This document shows, in pieces, positions 10,772 through 23,100 of a stretch of DNA of 64,000 nucleotides (its first letter is position 1; each line of letters starts with the position of its first letter). Below the pieces are notes generated by a model that was not told the origin of the DNA, did not search any database, and saw nothing but the letters and a program-made list of their open reading frames with translations. The translations under genes were made by a program, and so were the position numbers. The stretch covers positions 3,088,123-3,152,122 of the forward strand of contig JANVCC010000030.1 of NCBI GenBank assembly GCA_025345505.1, in the 5' to 3' direction. This DNA is from Todiramphus chloris collaris (lineage: Eukaryota > Chordata > Aves > Coraciiformes > Alcedinidae).

Positions 10772-11326
10772 TGTGTCTCTGAGGGTCTGATGCTGTCCAA
10801 CCACCAGTTTGCCATGACCTTCCTACAGAGAGTGTCCTGTAGAGAAGAGCTCTTCTAGAGGCACAGGCAAGTCCTTTGGGACAGCTAGTGGTCTCAGCAA
10901 CTGTAGCTATTTCAGCTACATGTTATTTCAGCTCTTGTCATTCAGCTGTTTCTGAGATCACCCGATACAAACTTGTCAGCTCTTTCTGAGATCACTCGAG
11001 ACAAACTCATAGACAGAGAGACAGGATATCTGTATGGCAGTTCCACATAGGTAGCTTTAACTGTCCAGCAGTCCCTGCAAAGAGGTAGCCAAGGCCTAAC
11101 ACTTTCTGTCTTAGGGCAACCTCAGGGCCCCTTTTTTATGGGGAAGGCAGGGGGTGGGGTAGAAACCAATTATTCAACTGGGTACAAGGTATTACCATAG
11201 GAAAGTAAGGCATGCTGGTTAGTCACCATGACCTGTTGCTTACCTCAGAGTCCCTTTACCATGAGGCATTTTTTTCTCCAAGAGACTGGAGAGGACTCTT
11301 GTGCCAAGAGCTCACAGCCCTCTACA
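10772..11326 (-). mobile_element. Solo retroviral LTR (555 bp) inserted in CR1
   Basis: The segment starts TGTGTCTCTG and ends CCTCTACA, giving TG...CA termini. It is flanked by a 6-bp target duplication and cleanly splits a CR1 copy. No gag, pol or env reading frame is present, so this is a solo LTR left by recombination. A TATA-like string (CCATAAAAAAGG on the - strand, near + strand 11135) in mid-element suggests the LTR lies on the - strand. The orientation is inferred. A 34-bp internal tandem repeat occurs at 10943-11010. I did not recognise the LTR family. Confidence 0.8.
10943..11010. repeat. 34-bp imperfect tandem repeat inside the LTR
   Basis: Two head-to-tail copies (10943-10976, 10977-11010) share CAGCTSTTTCTGAGATCAC and a following ACAAACT. 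Tandem direct repeats in an LTR are often U3 enhancer units. That role is inferred here. Confidence 0.75.
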
Positions 11327-11534
11327 TAAAGCCATTATCCAATGTCCTATCATGAAAGGCCCTTATAAAAAGACCCTCCCCAGCTTTCTTGTAGGCCCCC
11401 ATTAAGTACTGGAAAGGCTGCTATAAGGCCTCCCCAGAGCCTTCTTTTCTCTAGATTGAACAACCCCAACTCTCTCAGCTTGTCTTCACAGGGGAGGTGC
11501 TCCAGCCCCCCAATCATCTTTGTGGCCCTTCACG
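11327..11534 (-). mobile_element. CR1 LINE fragment (second part, after LTR)
   Basis: Continuation of the CR1 copy: CATTATCC, AAAAAGACCCTCCCCAGC, TACTGGAAAGGCTGCTATAA, AACCCCAACTCTCTCAGCTT and GGTGCTCCAGCC, all in the order of the CR1 consensus on the - strand. The first six bases are the right copy of the target duplication. It ends near CACG at 11534, a 5'-truncated copy as usual for CR1. Confidence 0.9.
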
Positions 11535-14368
11535 ATTTAGTGAGAAAGAAATTAGATGACTGACATATTGGCATTTCAGGACCTTAACTACAGTCTGCTG
11601 CAGCCAGCAGAGAGACCAAGGTTGTCCTAAGGAGCTCTGGGCCCACAGCTGATGGAGAGAAAGCCCTGAGAACCCCAGGTTGTCACTGCCCCAGCCATAA
11701 GGGAGTGCTCAGCATCTCTTGAGCTTTGTCACAATGAGGTTTGAATAGGGACACAACTAACTCAGATTGTAACTTTTGCCCACGTATTTATAGTTGCTTC
11801 CTCTTAGGTGCAGGTGAAGGAGCCTCTGACACTGTTGCAATTAGAGGATTTTGCTGTACTCTTTGAAACAGGGAAACTGCAACACAGGTAGGTAAAGTCA
11901 AAACTTTCAGACTTGGTGCTTACCACAAGAGTAATAAATTCATCAGCCAAGGAAAGAAGACTATGGGACTCCTGTCCCTTATCTGCTCTGCCCCACCATT
12001 CAGCTTGTTTCCCATTCCCTGAAATGTTTAAAAAGAAACGAGCCAGTGTGGTTCCAGTAAAGACTGGTCAAATATTAAACAAGCCTACTACTTGTAACTA
12101 ATAAGGAAGGAGGTTGGTCACAACGCCCTGCCTGTGTTCTTGGCTCAGCCTCAGCTGCCGTGTCCTTCAGGAGCCGTTGGGAATAAGAGGCCACCATCAC
12201 TCTTACAAAGCCTCTAGAAAGAAATCTTGGGCAATGTCAGGAACTCAGGCAAATCAGGATAGTTTTGCTCTTTAGCAAAACCTTGCTAGAAGTATCCAGA
12301 TTTCACCAGCCAAAACCAACTCCCTTGCAATTAAGGAAAAGAGTACTTTTACGGGCTTTGAAGTAGCCCAGGTACCTGAAGTTTTGTTTGCCTTCAGTAT
12401 AGGAAATTTAACTGATGTTTTCTCTCTGTTCCACCTTGAGATATAAACATTAAGCAAAACAAGTCCAGCTGGGCAAAGTTGCCTGGTTTTATATGCTTTT
12501 TTTACAGCCCTTATCAGGACTAACAAGAAGAGGTGAAGTGTTGCAATCAAACAGCCCATGGTCAGAGATATCGCCACTCCTGACACTACCATGCTTAAAG
12601 AAAACCACTGTTCTTCCACTTTATGCCTGTAATTTCAGCTTCTTATTATTTAATGTGTCAGGTATTTAAAAGGTTTGCACATGGGGCTGGAAATGTGGGC
12701 TCTGGCTAATGAGAAAGTCACCTTTTCCCAGCCTGACTTGTTCTAACTCTGCAGAGGTGCCAGCTTACCTGTCTTTCATCACCTACCTGGAGATGCAGGC
12801 AGGTCACCACAGAGCTCGACGTCTTCAGATTCATCTTTCTTATGCTTTTATTTCTCTTGCACATACCTGTTTGTGCTTTAAACATTTGTTTTCTGTGGAA
12901 ACACTTTCTTGGTGGCAGCCACGGGTAGAGAGAAGGTTTCAGCTAAGGGTGATCAGCATTTCTGTGAGGTCTTTGCAATAGAGAGGCAGCAAGTCTCTTT
13001 TGCAATGGTGTGTTTCTACCAGAGGTTAAGAGATATATTTTTCAAGTGTTTTGTGAGCAATTCACATGACTCTAATACATACTCTCACCATAAAGGCAGA
13101 CATAAATCTCAGTGGTTTTAAAGGTGCTGGCATTAGGCATTCCTGGATTCTGAGACTCACCTGACAAGTAACCTCAGTTTGCATGGTTAATACCATTTTA
13201 GACTTTTTTGTCTACTTTCCTTTTCCAAAACATTTTCACAGGGAAATAACCACAGGAATTTGAATGCTGCGTTCCACAGCAGTGCCTTTCCTGGCTTTCC
13301 AGCTTACTGTAACTACATTCTGTGTAAGACTTTTGCTTTTCTTTGATCATTTATTTTAATTTGGGAATGAACAGTGAGGGACATTTGCAATCCCCTTGCC
13401 TAAGTTTGCTCCTCAGAGGTTATCACCAGCGTGGCTCACAACCCCATGCTCCCTGCTGAGGAGTGTAGGTATGAAGGATCTGCCCAGATCACCATCACCC
13501 AAGCTTCCCCTTTGTATTCTCCATCACAATTGAAGACAACTTTGTTTATACACAATCATTTCCATGGTGCACCAAGCCAAACACTTGTTTACCTAAAAAC
13601 ATTACCTCATAAGATTGCCTAGGTATCTGCTAACATTTTGAACCATGGATAATGTTTGCTTATTTCAAGTTCAAGTTCAGACCATATTTACCAAGAAAAG
13701 CCAGGTGAGGTTTTCCAATATGGTGACATCTTCCTTTCCTTTTCTTTCTTTATGCAACTTGCTCATTCCAATTAATGTAGCCTTTTGAGAAAAAATAGAA
13801 TCCATATATGAAATCTAATAGCACAGGTAGATCTGCAGGGATTAACAATATGAAGGAGAACATTGTCAAGCATATAATGATATTTTGTGGTATGTTTGCT
13901 ACAGCTAATGCTTTTAATTGCATTTTCCAGTTTAATTCTAGTAGCCAAAGGCTCAAAGCACAAGGCAAATAAAAGACAGGATAATTGGCATGCCCAAGTG
14001 CCTCTTTTCAACATAAATCAGGCAGACAGCAAATATGAGTTGAGCAAGGAGATCACTGTGTTGCAGTTTAATTCACTCAAGATTTTGCCAAAATTAACTT
14101 TACACTGCAGGATGGAAAAACAGTCCTGGGAAATGCATTGAAAATATCAGGAGGGACTGGAGCCACAGTATCTCCCTTCCGCATTAACATTTCACACAAG
14201 TGTGAAAAAGCTTGTAAGCAGAGAGACCAGGGGGGAAAAGGATCAGACAGAGCCATCTTGCTGGGTGCACTTCGCCATTCCTTGCGTTTATCTGAAGATG
14301 TATTACTAAAAGACTCTTCTGTGAATACAGGCGCAATTTGTCAAAGGCCTTTGAAACAGAAAGACTTT
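11535..14368. other. Intergenic region, part 2
   Basis: No recognisable gene or full repeat is seen here. The only noteworthy frame is a 115-codon - strand ORF (12272-12619) with a hydrophobic N-terminal segment, probably a chance frame. Confidence 0.5.
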
Positions 14369-14388
14369 CACACACACACACACACACA
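14369..14388. repeat. (CA)n microsatellite
   Basis: About nine CA units abut the 3' terminus of the following CR1 copy, where the CR1 terminal short repeats would normally be. Confidence 0.85.
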
Positions 14389-14742
14389 GTCCCAGCATGG
14401 TGGGGGTTGGAAGAGACCTCTAGAGATCATCTCATCCAACCTGCCTTGCTCCAGCAGGGTCACCCAGAGCAGAGGGTCCAGAATTGCAGTGTCCAGGTGG
14501 GTTTGGAATCCCCTCCAGAGGAGACTCCACAACCTCTCTGGGCAGCCTGGGCCTGGCTCTGTCACTCTGACAAGAAAGAATTTTTTCCTCCTGTTCAGAT
14601 GGAACCTCCTGGGTTCCAGTTTGTGCTCATTGCCCATTGCCCTGTTGCTGGGCACCACTGAGAAGAGCCTGGTCTCATCCTCTTGACAGCCACCCTTTAG
14701 ATATTTATAAGCATTGATAAGATCCCTCCTCATTCTTCCACA
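14389..14742 (-). mobile_element. CR1 LINE 3' fragment
   Basis: The sequence shows the CR1 pattern in reverse orientation: GGTTGGAAGAGACCTCTAGA, GATCATCTCATCCAACC, a CAGGGTCACCCAGAGCAG block, CTCTGGGCAGCCTG, and a terminal ATATTTATAAGCATTGATAA block. This subfamily differs from the copy at 10.5 kb. It is 5' truncated. Confidence 0.9.
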
Positions 14743-17700
14743 ATTCATGACCAGTTGTTTTTTTAAGACCTCAGCCCTGCAAGTACAGGCAGAGGTGAAC
14801 TATCACACTATTTCAATTGGGACTACACAGCAGTTTGTATGTACACAGGGAGCTGCAATGTAATGATTTTGACTGCAAGCCCTCTAGGGATAGGATTATC
14901 TTTATGGGCTTGGACAAATAAAACAAATACACAAATACATCACCAGAGCTCTGAGTTTAACTCCATCAGCATTGCAAGGTGAGATACGTTATAAGTACTC
15001 GTCTTTCAGTTTTAAGCCAAGGTGGTTTTTCTCCCGTTTAATCTATAAGTCCAGACAGAGTAAATAACTTCAGAACTGCTAATATTCATTAAGCACAGTA
15101 ATTCACTCATCCATCCGAGTCTTATGCACTTTTTGTTTGAAGATAGAATAGGTATTCCTATGTATCGACACTGCCAGGCTTACAGAGTTACTTTGGAGAA
15201 AGCTTGACTCTCTAGGGCTTTGCATGGCAGCAGCTGGAATGCAGCTGGGCAAATTCCCTGCTAGTGTTATCCAAAGCACTTATATTAACTTTGAGAGATT
15301 TTCACCCCTTTATGCCAGTAGACAATTGACTCCACTGCCTATGCATTATGTTATGAGTTCTAAAAATCTGGCAGCTCTTCCTGAGTTTTTTTAAAGCATT
15401 TTTACTAACAATAAAGAAAACATGTCTGTATTTGGCTTCTCCACAGATTATTTGGCCATCTAGCCTAAAGAAAACACTACAGTGATGCTGTCGATCACAT
15501 CCAGTTTTGGAAAGCCACACTATGTTGAGTACAGTATTTCCAGGCTGTCAGCCATAAAACAAGCCTGTTCCTGCCTGGCTTTTGCTATGAACTGGAATGA
15601 GGGCAGGACCACATCCAATGCATGGTCCCAAAGACATGCATATTTCAAACCCAAAAATCATCAGCTGTAAAAACAAAACATTTGGGGAAACTCCAGTCAA
15701 TGAGCAAACTGCCAAAAAAATTATTCTGTGTGTACGTGGAGTTGTTTTTAATTCTTGTTTTGCTCTGTGGCCTGGCCCAGGGCAAGGACAGGTGATTGCT
15801 AGCTCAAGGGAAATAACAGGAGCAAATGGCTGAGTGACAGGACAGCCCCTTTTCAGCATCAACAAGCCAATAGTTTGACTTTGCTTTAGCGTAAGGTTGC
15901 ACCCTAAACATTGCAGCACTTGTTCCAATAGTTCCCTCATCGTATTGCTGAAGACCAGCTCCTAAAGGGTGTGACATTTCTCCCTGGCTGGATGATAACC
16001 CCATTAGCTGGGTGAGTCTCCCAGCAGAAATTGTGCCTCTGGGTCAGTTCTGCGACGTCTGTGGGGATTGCGTGTGTAGCTGAGTCGCGGTGTGATTACA
16101 GACCACAGAGGTCTGGAAGCATCTTTACACACTTCTACATTTAGTTCACAATCTGCAGTTCAGATCAGTGTTGCTGCGAGCACTTCTTTACAGTTCAAAA
16201 GGTGGTGTTATAAGGGAGGAAAGCCAGATGTTGCATGTTTATCCAGCATCAGTGATTTCATAACACTTAGCTCGCAAGTCATGACTAGATTATTTCAGCT
16301 GCCAATGGCACAGCCCAAGCATCAAGCTGTGTTCCCTCCTCTCAGAGCACTCACAGCTCTGAGCTGAGTCACAGGAATGTTAAATTACCACAACTAGGAA
16401 GAAATGCTTTGGGAATATGTATTTTGCCTTTTGAAAACTGGATTTCACAAATAGATAACACATACCTTGAAAATCTTTCTCAGGGCACCAAAGTTCAGTC
16501 TCTGGAAGCGTTCAGCTTTGCACTGATGACCAAGTGAAGCATGATGCTGACCACCAGCTGATCTTTTTGCTGATGTTGCCTGTGTCAGGGCAAAGCACGG
16601 ATCCTTCTGCAACCATACAGGTTTGGCAGCTTTGATAGTTAATTAGCAGTGACTTGAGCTGAACGCAAGCTAAGGCCATTATATTTACTTGACCTAATGC
16701 TTCCTGCACCTGACATTTCTGTTCAGAAGGTACATATCTCGTCTCCAATCACACAAGAGTTTCTTTCACCTTTACAAGACTTTTGCACTCTGCCAGTGAG
16801 ACTCCACCAATGAGGAGAAATTAGGTAAGAAATTTTAGAAGCCAGGTTGGACATTATACCTTCTACCTACATAAATCTGAGGAAAAGAAGGTGGTGAATA
16901 CAATAGATTTTGCAAGAACTGCAAAGCCTGCAGGTCAGTGTAAACACATATTAAACATACATCAAGCCTCTGCTCCAGGCTGTCAGGAACAGCAAAGTAA
17001 CCTGAGTGGGATTTTGGAGAGCTACATGCTTAGCAAATACTGAACTGCATTTGCTTGAAAAATGTATTCTCTGTCTTAGGAAACTTTAATGCCAGATGTC
17101 TTATATGAAAACCAGAAAACTGGGGCAACCACAGTCACACTCTGTCTGGGGATCAATGTCATACAGAGTATTTAAAGCGTAATAAACAAAATTTTGCTAA
17201 ATGCATCAAACCAGGATTAGCGTATGCAGGTAGGAATTACACAAACTGTGTGCAGGTATGCAAATATATGTAAATTTAGATAGTAGTGTGCATTCATTCA
17301 TACACCTCTATATCTATGCAGACATGGAGATTTTAAGTCTGGAGCAGCACCATGTGCAAGGATTATCTGATTAGTAGAGTTTTTAAGTAATTTGTTTCTC
17401 ATGACATTCCTTCCATGTGCAAAAAGCAGAGGTTTGTCAAGGCATCAATAATTCAGTCTTAAAAGTCAATATTCACAAAGTATTCTTCAGGCATGAATTC
17501 TTCATAATCCACCCTGAGATTTCTTCCCCCTGATGGTCCCCTTGAAGACAGGGACACACTGTGGTAGAAAAGATGAATAATTTGGTTAAGGTCAGAGAAG
17601 AAATCTGTCAAAGAGCCCAGTGTAGCTCTCAGGAGGTCTGGGCTGGCAGGTCTCTCCCTGGACCACACATCTCCATCAGTTTAATGCAGTTTACTGTCTA

Positions 17701-18524
17701 CAGCAACACCACCTCATAGAAACAAGTGAATAATCAAGCATCAGTTAATGAATGTATACTTGTTAAAGAAAACAAAAGTAAATATCCCATCTTAAAAACA
17801 CTATTAATAAGAAGTTCAGAGCTCAGAAAACCCCAAAAGGAAAGGTAGGGAACAGATGTTTTCTTTTCAGATCTTTGGGGACCTGGCAGCCTGTCATTCC
17901 AGGGAGGATGCAGCCATTCAGCCTTCAGCCAGATCTAGCCATGAAACCATAAGGTCAGAAGGAACCTTTTTCGCACTCCATGGGCTCCATCATGAGCAGT
18001 GACAAGAGCTGGCGGACTCTGGCAGTTTGCCTCATCTAACACGTTACACCTGGACTGGCTCTAAGCAGGGGAAAAGACAGATCCAATAACTCACAAACCT
18101 CTTTCTGGCAGGATGCTGGCAAGCACCAGCAGCTTAAATGTCAGGCTGAAGACACAACTGCCACTCGTCGTATGCTTTCAAGTCATACCTTCACGTAGAG
18201 CATCATTGACCTGCTTTGTTCGCATACAAGTCTCTAGACTTAAAACCGTTACGTGGCCACGAGAATCAGATGCAGCCTAAGCCAGCCAGACAGCAAACCA
18301 GGAAAACAAACGAGGAATGCAGTTTACCCTTCAGGGCCTTCTTTTGATTTACCAAGTGCAAATGAAGCAGAAGTTATTGCTTTTTCCCTATGAATCTTGC
18401 CTCAGGAACATTTATAAAATTCTGGAGACTTCCTGTCTTGCATTTTAAGAACCATATTCTGAAGCCCCTGGCAGTCAGCTGGCCGGCAACATACCTCTCT
18501 GATTGGAGCAGAGACTTTCAAAAT
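14743..18524. other. Intergenic region, part 3
   Basis: I see no gene. A degraded CR1-like string, ATAAGGTCAGAAGGAACC, occurs at about 17949-17966, too short for a firm call. The rest appears unique. Confidence 0.45.
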
Positions 18525-18690
18525 TGCCTGGAGAGGTTGTGGAGTCTCCTTCTCTGGAGATATCCCAAACCTACCTGGGCATGATCCTGGGCAACCTCTA
18601 TCTACGCAAACCTGCTTTAGCAGGGGGGTTGGACTAGGTGACCCCCAGAGGTCCTTTCCAACCTCTACCATGCTGGGATTCTGTGAAAAG
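18525..18690 (+). mobile_element. CR1 LINE 3' terminal fragment
   Basis: Forward-oriented CR1: GAGAGGTTGTGGAGTCTCC, TTCTCTGGAGATAT, CTTTAGCAGGGGGGTTGGAC, then a TTTCCAACCTCTACCATG end and GATTCTGTGA terminal repeat. It is strongly 5' truncated, about 165 bp. Confidence 0.92.
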
Positions 18691-20071
18691 AAGTAAAGAG
18701 GTTGTTAAACCTATTCTGATGTGCAACAGGTTGTTTTCTGAGTCAGGCAGTGATGCCTCTGTGAATTCACTGCTTCTAACCTTCAAAAAGATTCAGTGTT
18801 GAAGAAAACTGGTTCACTTTTAACACACAAAAAACCCAACCTTAAAATCCAACACAACTTGTTGAGTGGTTGCATCTAGTTCTCTCATCTTTTTGTAGCA
18901 GATTCGGGGTTAAAATTCCCAAAGGCGTCAGAATTGAACTGATTCCTACAACTCTGGTGTTGCTCTTGTTCTTTCTGCAATGCTGTTTGTGATGATGGAA
19001 ATCAGACTGGCATCAGGAACACATTTAGCGGAGATGGAGCATTGCTCATCTACGCTGGGACTTGAATCTGGGCTCACACCTACATTGGTCCTGTTTAAAT
19101 AGGAGTCTGTTCCTACATGGCACAGAGCGGATGCAGGAAAGTGGACACTTTTTTTGGGGGAGAGAAGAGGATTCATCTCTGTGCTTTATCAGATGAAGCA
19201 TTAAAACCCATCTCAGGAGCTTCAACACTGCAAATACTAGGACTTCACTCAGTTCTCTCAAAACAATCCTGCCTCATCTGCAGTACTTGACAAGGGAGTC
19301 TTAGAAACAATGTGCTCACATCTGCTTTCCTTCTTACCCAAACCTTCCTGCATGACAGCTTCTATCTCCTGCTGCCCTAGCCCTCCTCCCGGCTCAGACC
19401 TCAGCCCTTCCCTGCTCTCCCTGCATATTTACATACCTTGGTTAACCATGGGATGTTGAATTCTTTGTGGGAAACTTCAAAGGGCTTCACTGTATTGTCC
19501 TGATAACGATTTGTAAGCATATCATCTTCAGTCTCTGCTACCCCCATCCACCTCTTGTGCTCCCTGTGGAATAAATGCCTATGTAGCCTTGTCACAAGAA
19601 AACAGATTAGTACTAGGAACAGCGTTTTTCTGTTTATATTTTTCAGGCTAGAAATGTAAGCACTTATACAATATACCTGGGCTTATACAACAGGCACATA
19701 AGCAGTCAGGCATTTTCAGGATCTACCTGATTTGCCATACCTGTACCCATCATTTCTCAGGAATACATGTGATTCTTTCTCAAAGAATTTGATTCACTCT
19801 GAACATGACAAAGGTGGCAAATCTGAGATTGCTGGAGGCATGGCAGGCTGGGGAGAGCTGCTGTGCATCTTCAGTTACATCCTCAAGTGACCTGCGGAAA
19901 AAAATTCTGAGCAAAGAAAGAGGATATGATCACAAAAAACAGGCAATGTATGGAATATTTATATAATATTTCTATCTTCCACCCTATGAATGTCTTGTAA
20001 AGATGAGGAAATTGCTGTTTAATAATAGGTTCCATAGGCCAGCTGATAAAAAGGGCTCTCTAAAAAAAGCA

Positions 20072-20109
20072 TCCACTGCTTGTGGACAGTTTATCAGTTT
20101 TAACTGATA
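20072..20109. repeat. Pair of adjacent short hairpins
   Basis: TCCAC-TGCTT-GTGGA (20072-20086) is followed within six bases by TATCAGTT-TT-AACTGATA (20092-20109). Both stems are perfect. Function is unknown. Confidence 0.6.
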
Positions 20110-23100
20110 GAAAATTAGAAACAGCACCTCTTCCTTGTGACAAAGAGGCGGTGGCAGTCAATGTGTCTTAAGATGACACCACATTGGAAAAAAGGAAATA
20201 CAGTTAGGTACAGAGCTCAGTATTCTTTGGGTGTCCACTCCTGTCTCCAGTCTGCTCTCTCCTCTTGGGCAATCCAGATGGAGGCAAACCTGATAATCCT
20301 TCTGTCTAGATTTGTGACTACAACTCACTGTCTTCTGCTATCCTGTAATTTGAATAAAATCTGCATATCCTCCAGCAATCAGCAAACAGTAGCACTGGCA
20401 AACACGGTGGGCTCTGTAGTAGTCTCGCGGCTCATACTAAGATTGCAATTCCACACCCCATTCTCCCATTTCAGTTGATAACAGAGAGGTCCTGTGTTTC
20501 CTGTTTTAAGAGGTAACTTGTAGTCTCCAAAGATCTCTCTATTTAAAATTCACATCTACCTCATGATATTCACAACTAAACCATGACGTCTGCTTCCCTA
20601 GCCCCACTTTCCACTTCTCTCTCTAGAATGCATTACAGGAAAGAAGGACCTGTATTTCCCTCAATAAAGCAAATGTAACTACACAGCTGAGGACTGGCAG
20701 GGAGTAACATCAGCGTAGTTTAAATCTGTCTCAGAAGCCGTGGTGGAAGAAGGCATGTGAATGACTGACCCATCGCCCCAGCCCATCCTTTCATTAAAGG
20801 GGAACTAAGGCCACAGCCTTGGATGAAGGCTTCTCATGCTACCCTGCACCACCTTGCCCCTTAGATATACCAACAAAACTCTCTGTGTTACCACATCATA
20901 AACCAGACTTGGGAACTGAAGAAGATTTCTTCCAAGCCTGTCTGAAAAGGAGCTGGGAGCTGTAAACTAATACTGCCTTAGGGATGGTCAAACCACCATG
21001 TAGGAGAAGCTGCTGGTGATGTCTCTTAAGCTGTGCCTGACTGACCCCTTGCTTGGCCCTAGAAGAAACCTCCCAGAAGGCACTATGGCACGGAGTTACT
21101 CTCCTAGTGTCTGGGAGGCACCTCAAAATGTAGTTCATTGCAGAAACAGAAAGCAGGTTCAACTGAGGCTTCATTTCCAACTTCCTTTCTGGAGAAGTAC
21201 TACTAAACATGAAACTGCTGGTAACAAAGAAAAAGAAAGCAAAACCAAAAGCGTTTCCTTGTAAAAAAGCAGTATTGTTTCTCATAAATAGTAGTTCTTT
21301 ACTTAAATGAGCGTTTCATATCAGGAAAACACTAGGCAGAACTTTCCCACTAATATGGTTGGCAGGTGAGTTTCAGCAGCCTGAAAAATACTCTATAAAA
21401 ATTGGTGACTAGAAAACCATTCGCAGAAGTGTCAACTTACAAGAAACCAGAGCCTTCAGATGAGCACAATTCAACCTGTGCACTGACAGACCCCAGAGTA
21501 GCTAAGGCTGGTTCTGGATGGGAAGCTGAGCCCTTCTCATAGCCAGGGAAAGGTCCTCCTCACCCCAGCACTGGCTCCCACCTCCCCTTCCACTGCTCCA
21601 GGCTTGCTGAGCTCTTCACTGAGACAGTCCTAGTTGGTAGCCCAGAAGATAACTATTTGGCTTTTTGCTGGGCTAATGACCTGTATCAGCCCTGATGAGC
21701 ACCAGAGGTGATCCAAGGGAAACGGAAGGATCACAGGTGCAGGAGCAAGAAGAGAATAAGCAAAAAGCGTAGCTTTTTCCTTTGAGGAGTGAACACATCT
21801 AATAATGCACTGGATGTCTCAGAAGCATAACTGACCATGTATAAACTCTGTGCTTTGTGTCTATATACATATGGGTATCGTATCACATCCAACTATCACA
21901 TCCCACCCTGACCACTGATGCCAAGAGCAGCTGTTTGGGAGGGAGCAGTTGTTGTCTCCTGGTGCTCTCCTTTCACCAAATTGCACCTGCACTATTAAGG
22001 TCCACTTTTTAAAATTAAGCCCTTGAGTGACGCTCTTCACCCCGCAGCCACTCCACTTCAGTGCCACTGTCTGCCACCAGAATACTCTCTGCGCTGGGAA
22101 TGGCTCTGCTGAGAGGTACACTGTTAGGTAATGATATTTCTTCTCTAGGTGATTAAGGACCTAATTGTCTCAAATATATTACTGGACTGTAGCCTTATAG
22201 AAAGCAAGGAAATCGAGTTCTGCTGCCTCCAAAAGTCATAGAAAGGAACATATTATTTGAAGCCAAGGCAAGCCCCTAGGTAATTGTTTTAATTAAGTCA
22301 GTCATGGAGGTAGTCTTACAATCTAACTGTGCTCCAGAACTATTTTACTGTCTGATTGCAGTTATTGATACTTTTCAAGTGCCTTTAGGTGATAATTCCT
22401 CCTAGTTATATAAAGAAATCACTTTTGTATTTAATTTTTCCACATAAACATCCTGTTGCCATAAAATCCTTAACCAGCCTAACCAGTATATACTCATAAA
22501 TTATCCAGGAGACTAAAGAAGAGCAACATTTTACCCAGTCAGGTAGTATTGACATGCAACATAGGCTTCAAGCTGTGCTTCTCCACATCTATGTATCTCT
22601 CTCTCTCTGTCCATGTATCTTTAATGAGGACACAAACATCCTCCACAGCCCTCTCCATGGCAATCTCATGCACTGATTCTGCCAATACAAGTTTTCAACA
22701 CTCATCAGCAAAAAGTTTTGAAATGCTTTTACTGTTGCGAAACATTTTACAGGCAAGTCTGGATTCCTTTACTATCTGGGTTTATGCTTGAACCTCCAGG
22801 ACATGCCTTTTCTGTATTTCCAATCTTTTCTTCCCTGTAAAATCTGGAAAGTGTTTTGTTGGGTTTTTTTGTTTTCTTTTTTTTTTGCCTTATGACATCC
22901 AAGAACCTTTATAAACTCTAGGAGCTAGGCCTTAAAAAAGGTCAACTATATCAAGAGGATGTCATCACATGGATGTTTTCTCTGGCAGAAAAACTGTTTT
23001 TCCTCCCATCCTTTGCTGCTCTTATGCAGTTTGCCATGATTTCAGCTGTGTCCCTGCAATGGTTTGGTGTCACTGCTGTGAAACAGCTCCAAGAACACCC

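Noticed and set aside
14138..14748. ORFs of 107-182 codons on both strands at 14.1-14.7 kb
   Set aside because: They overlap a CR1 fragment in its non-coding 3' region and a CA repeat. They are not genes.
17945..17970. Possible ancient CR1 fragment
   Set aside because: Only about 20 bases resemble the CR1 3' region. Too short to call without a database search.
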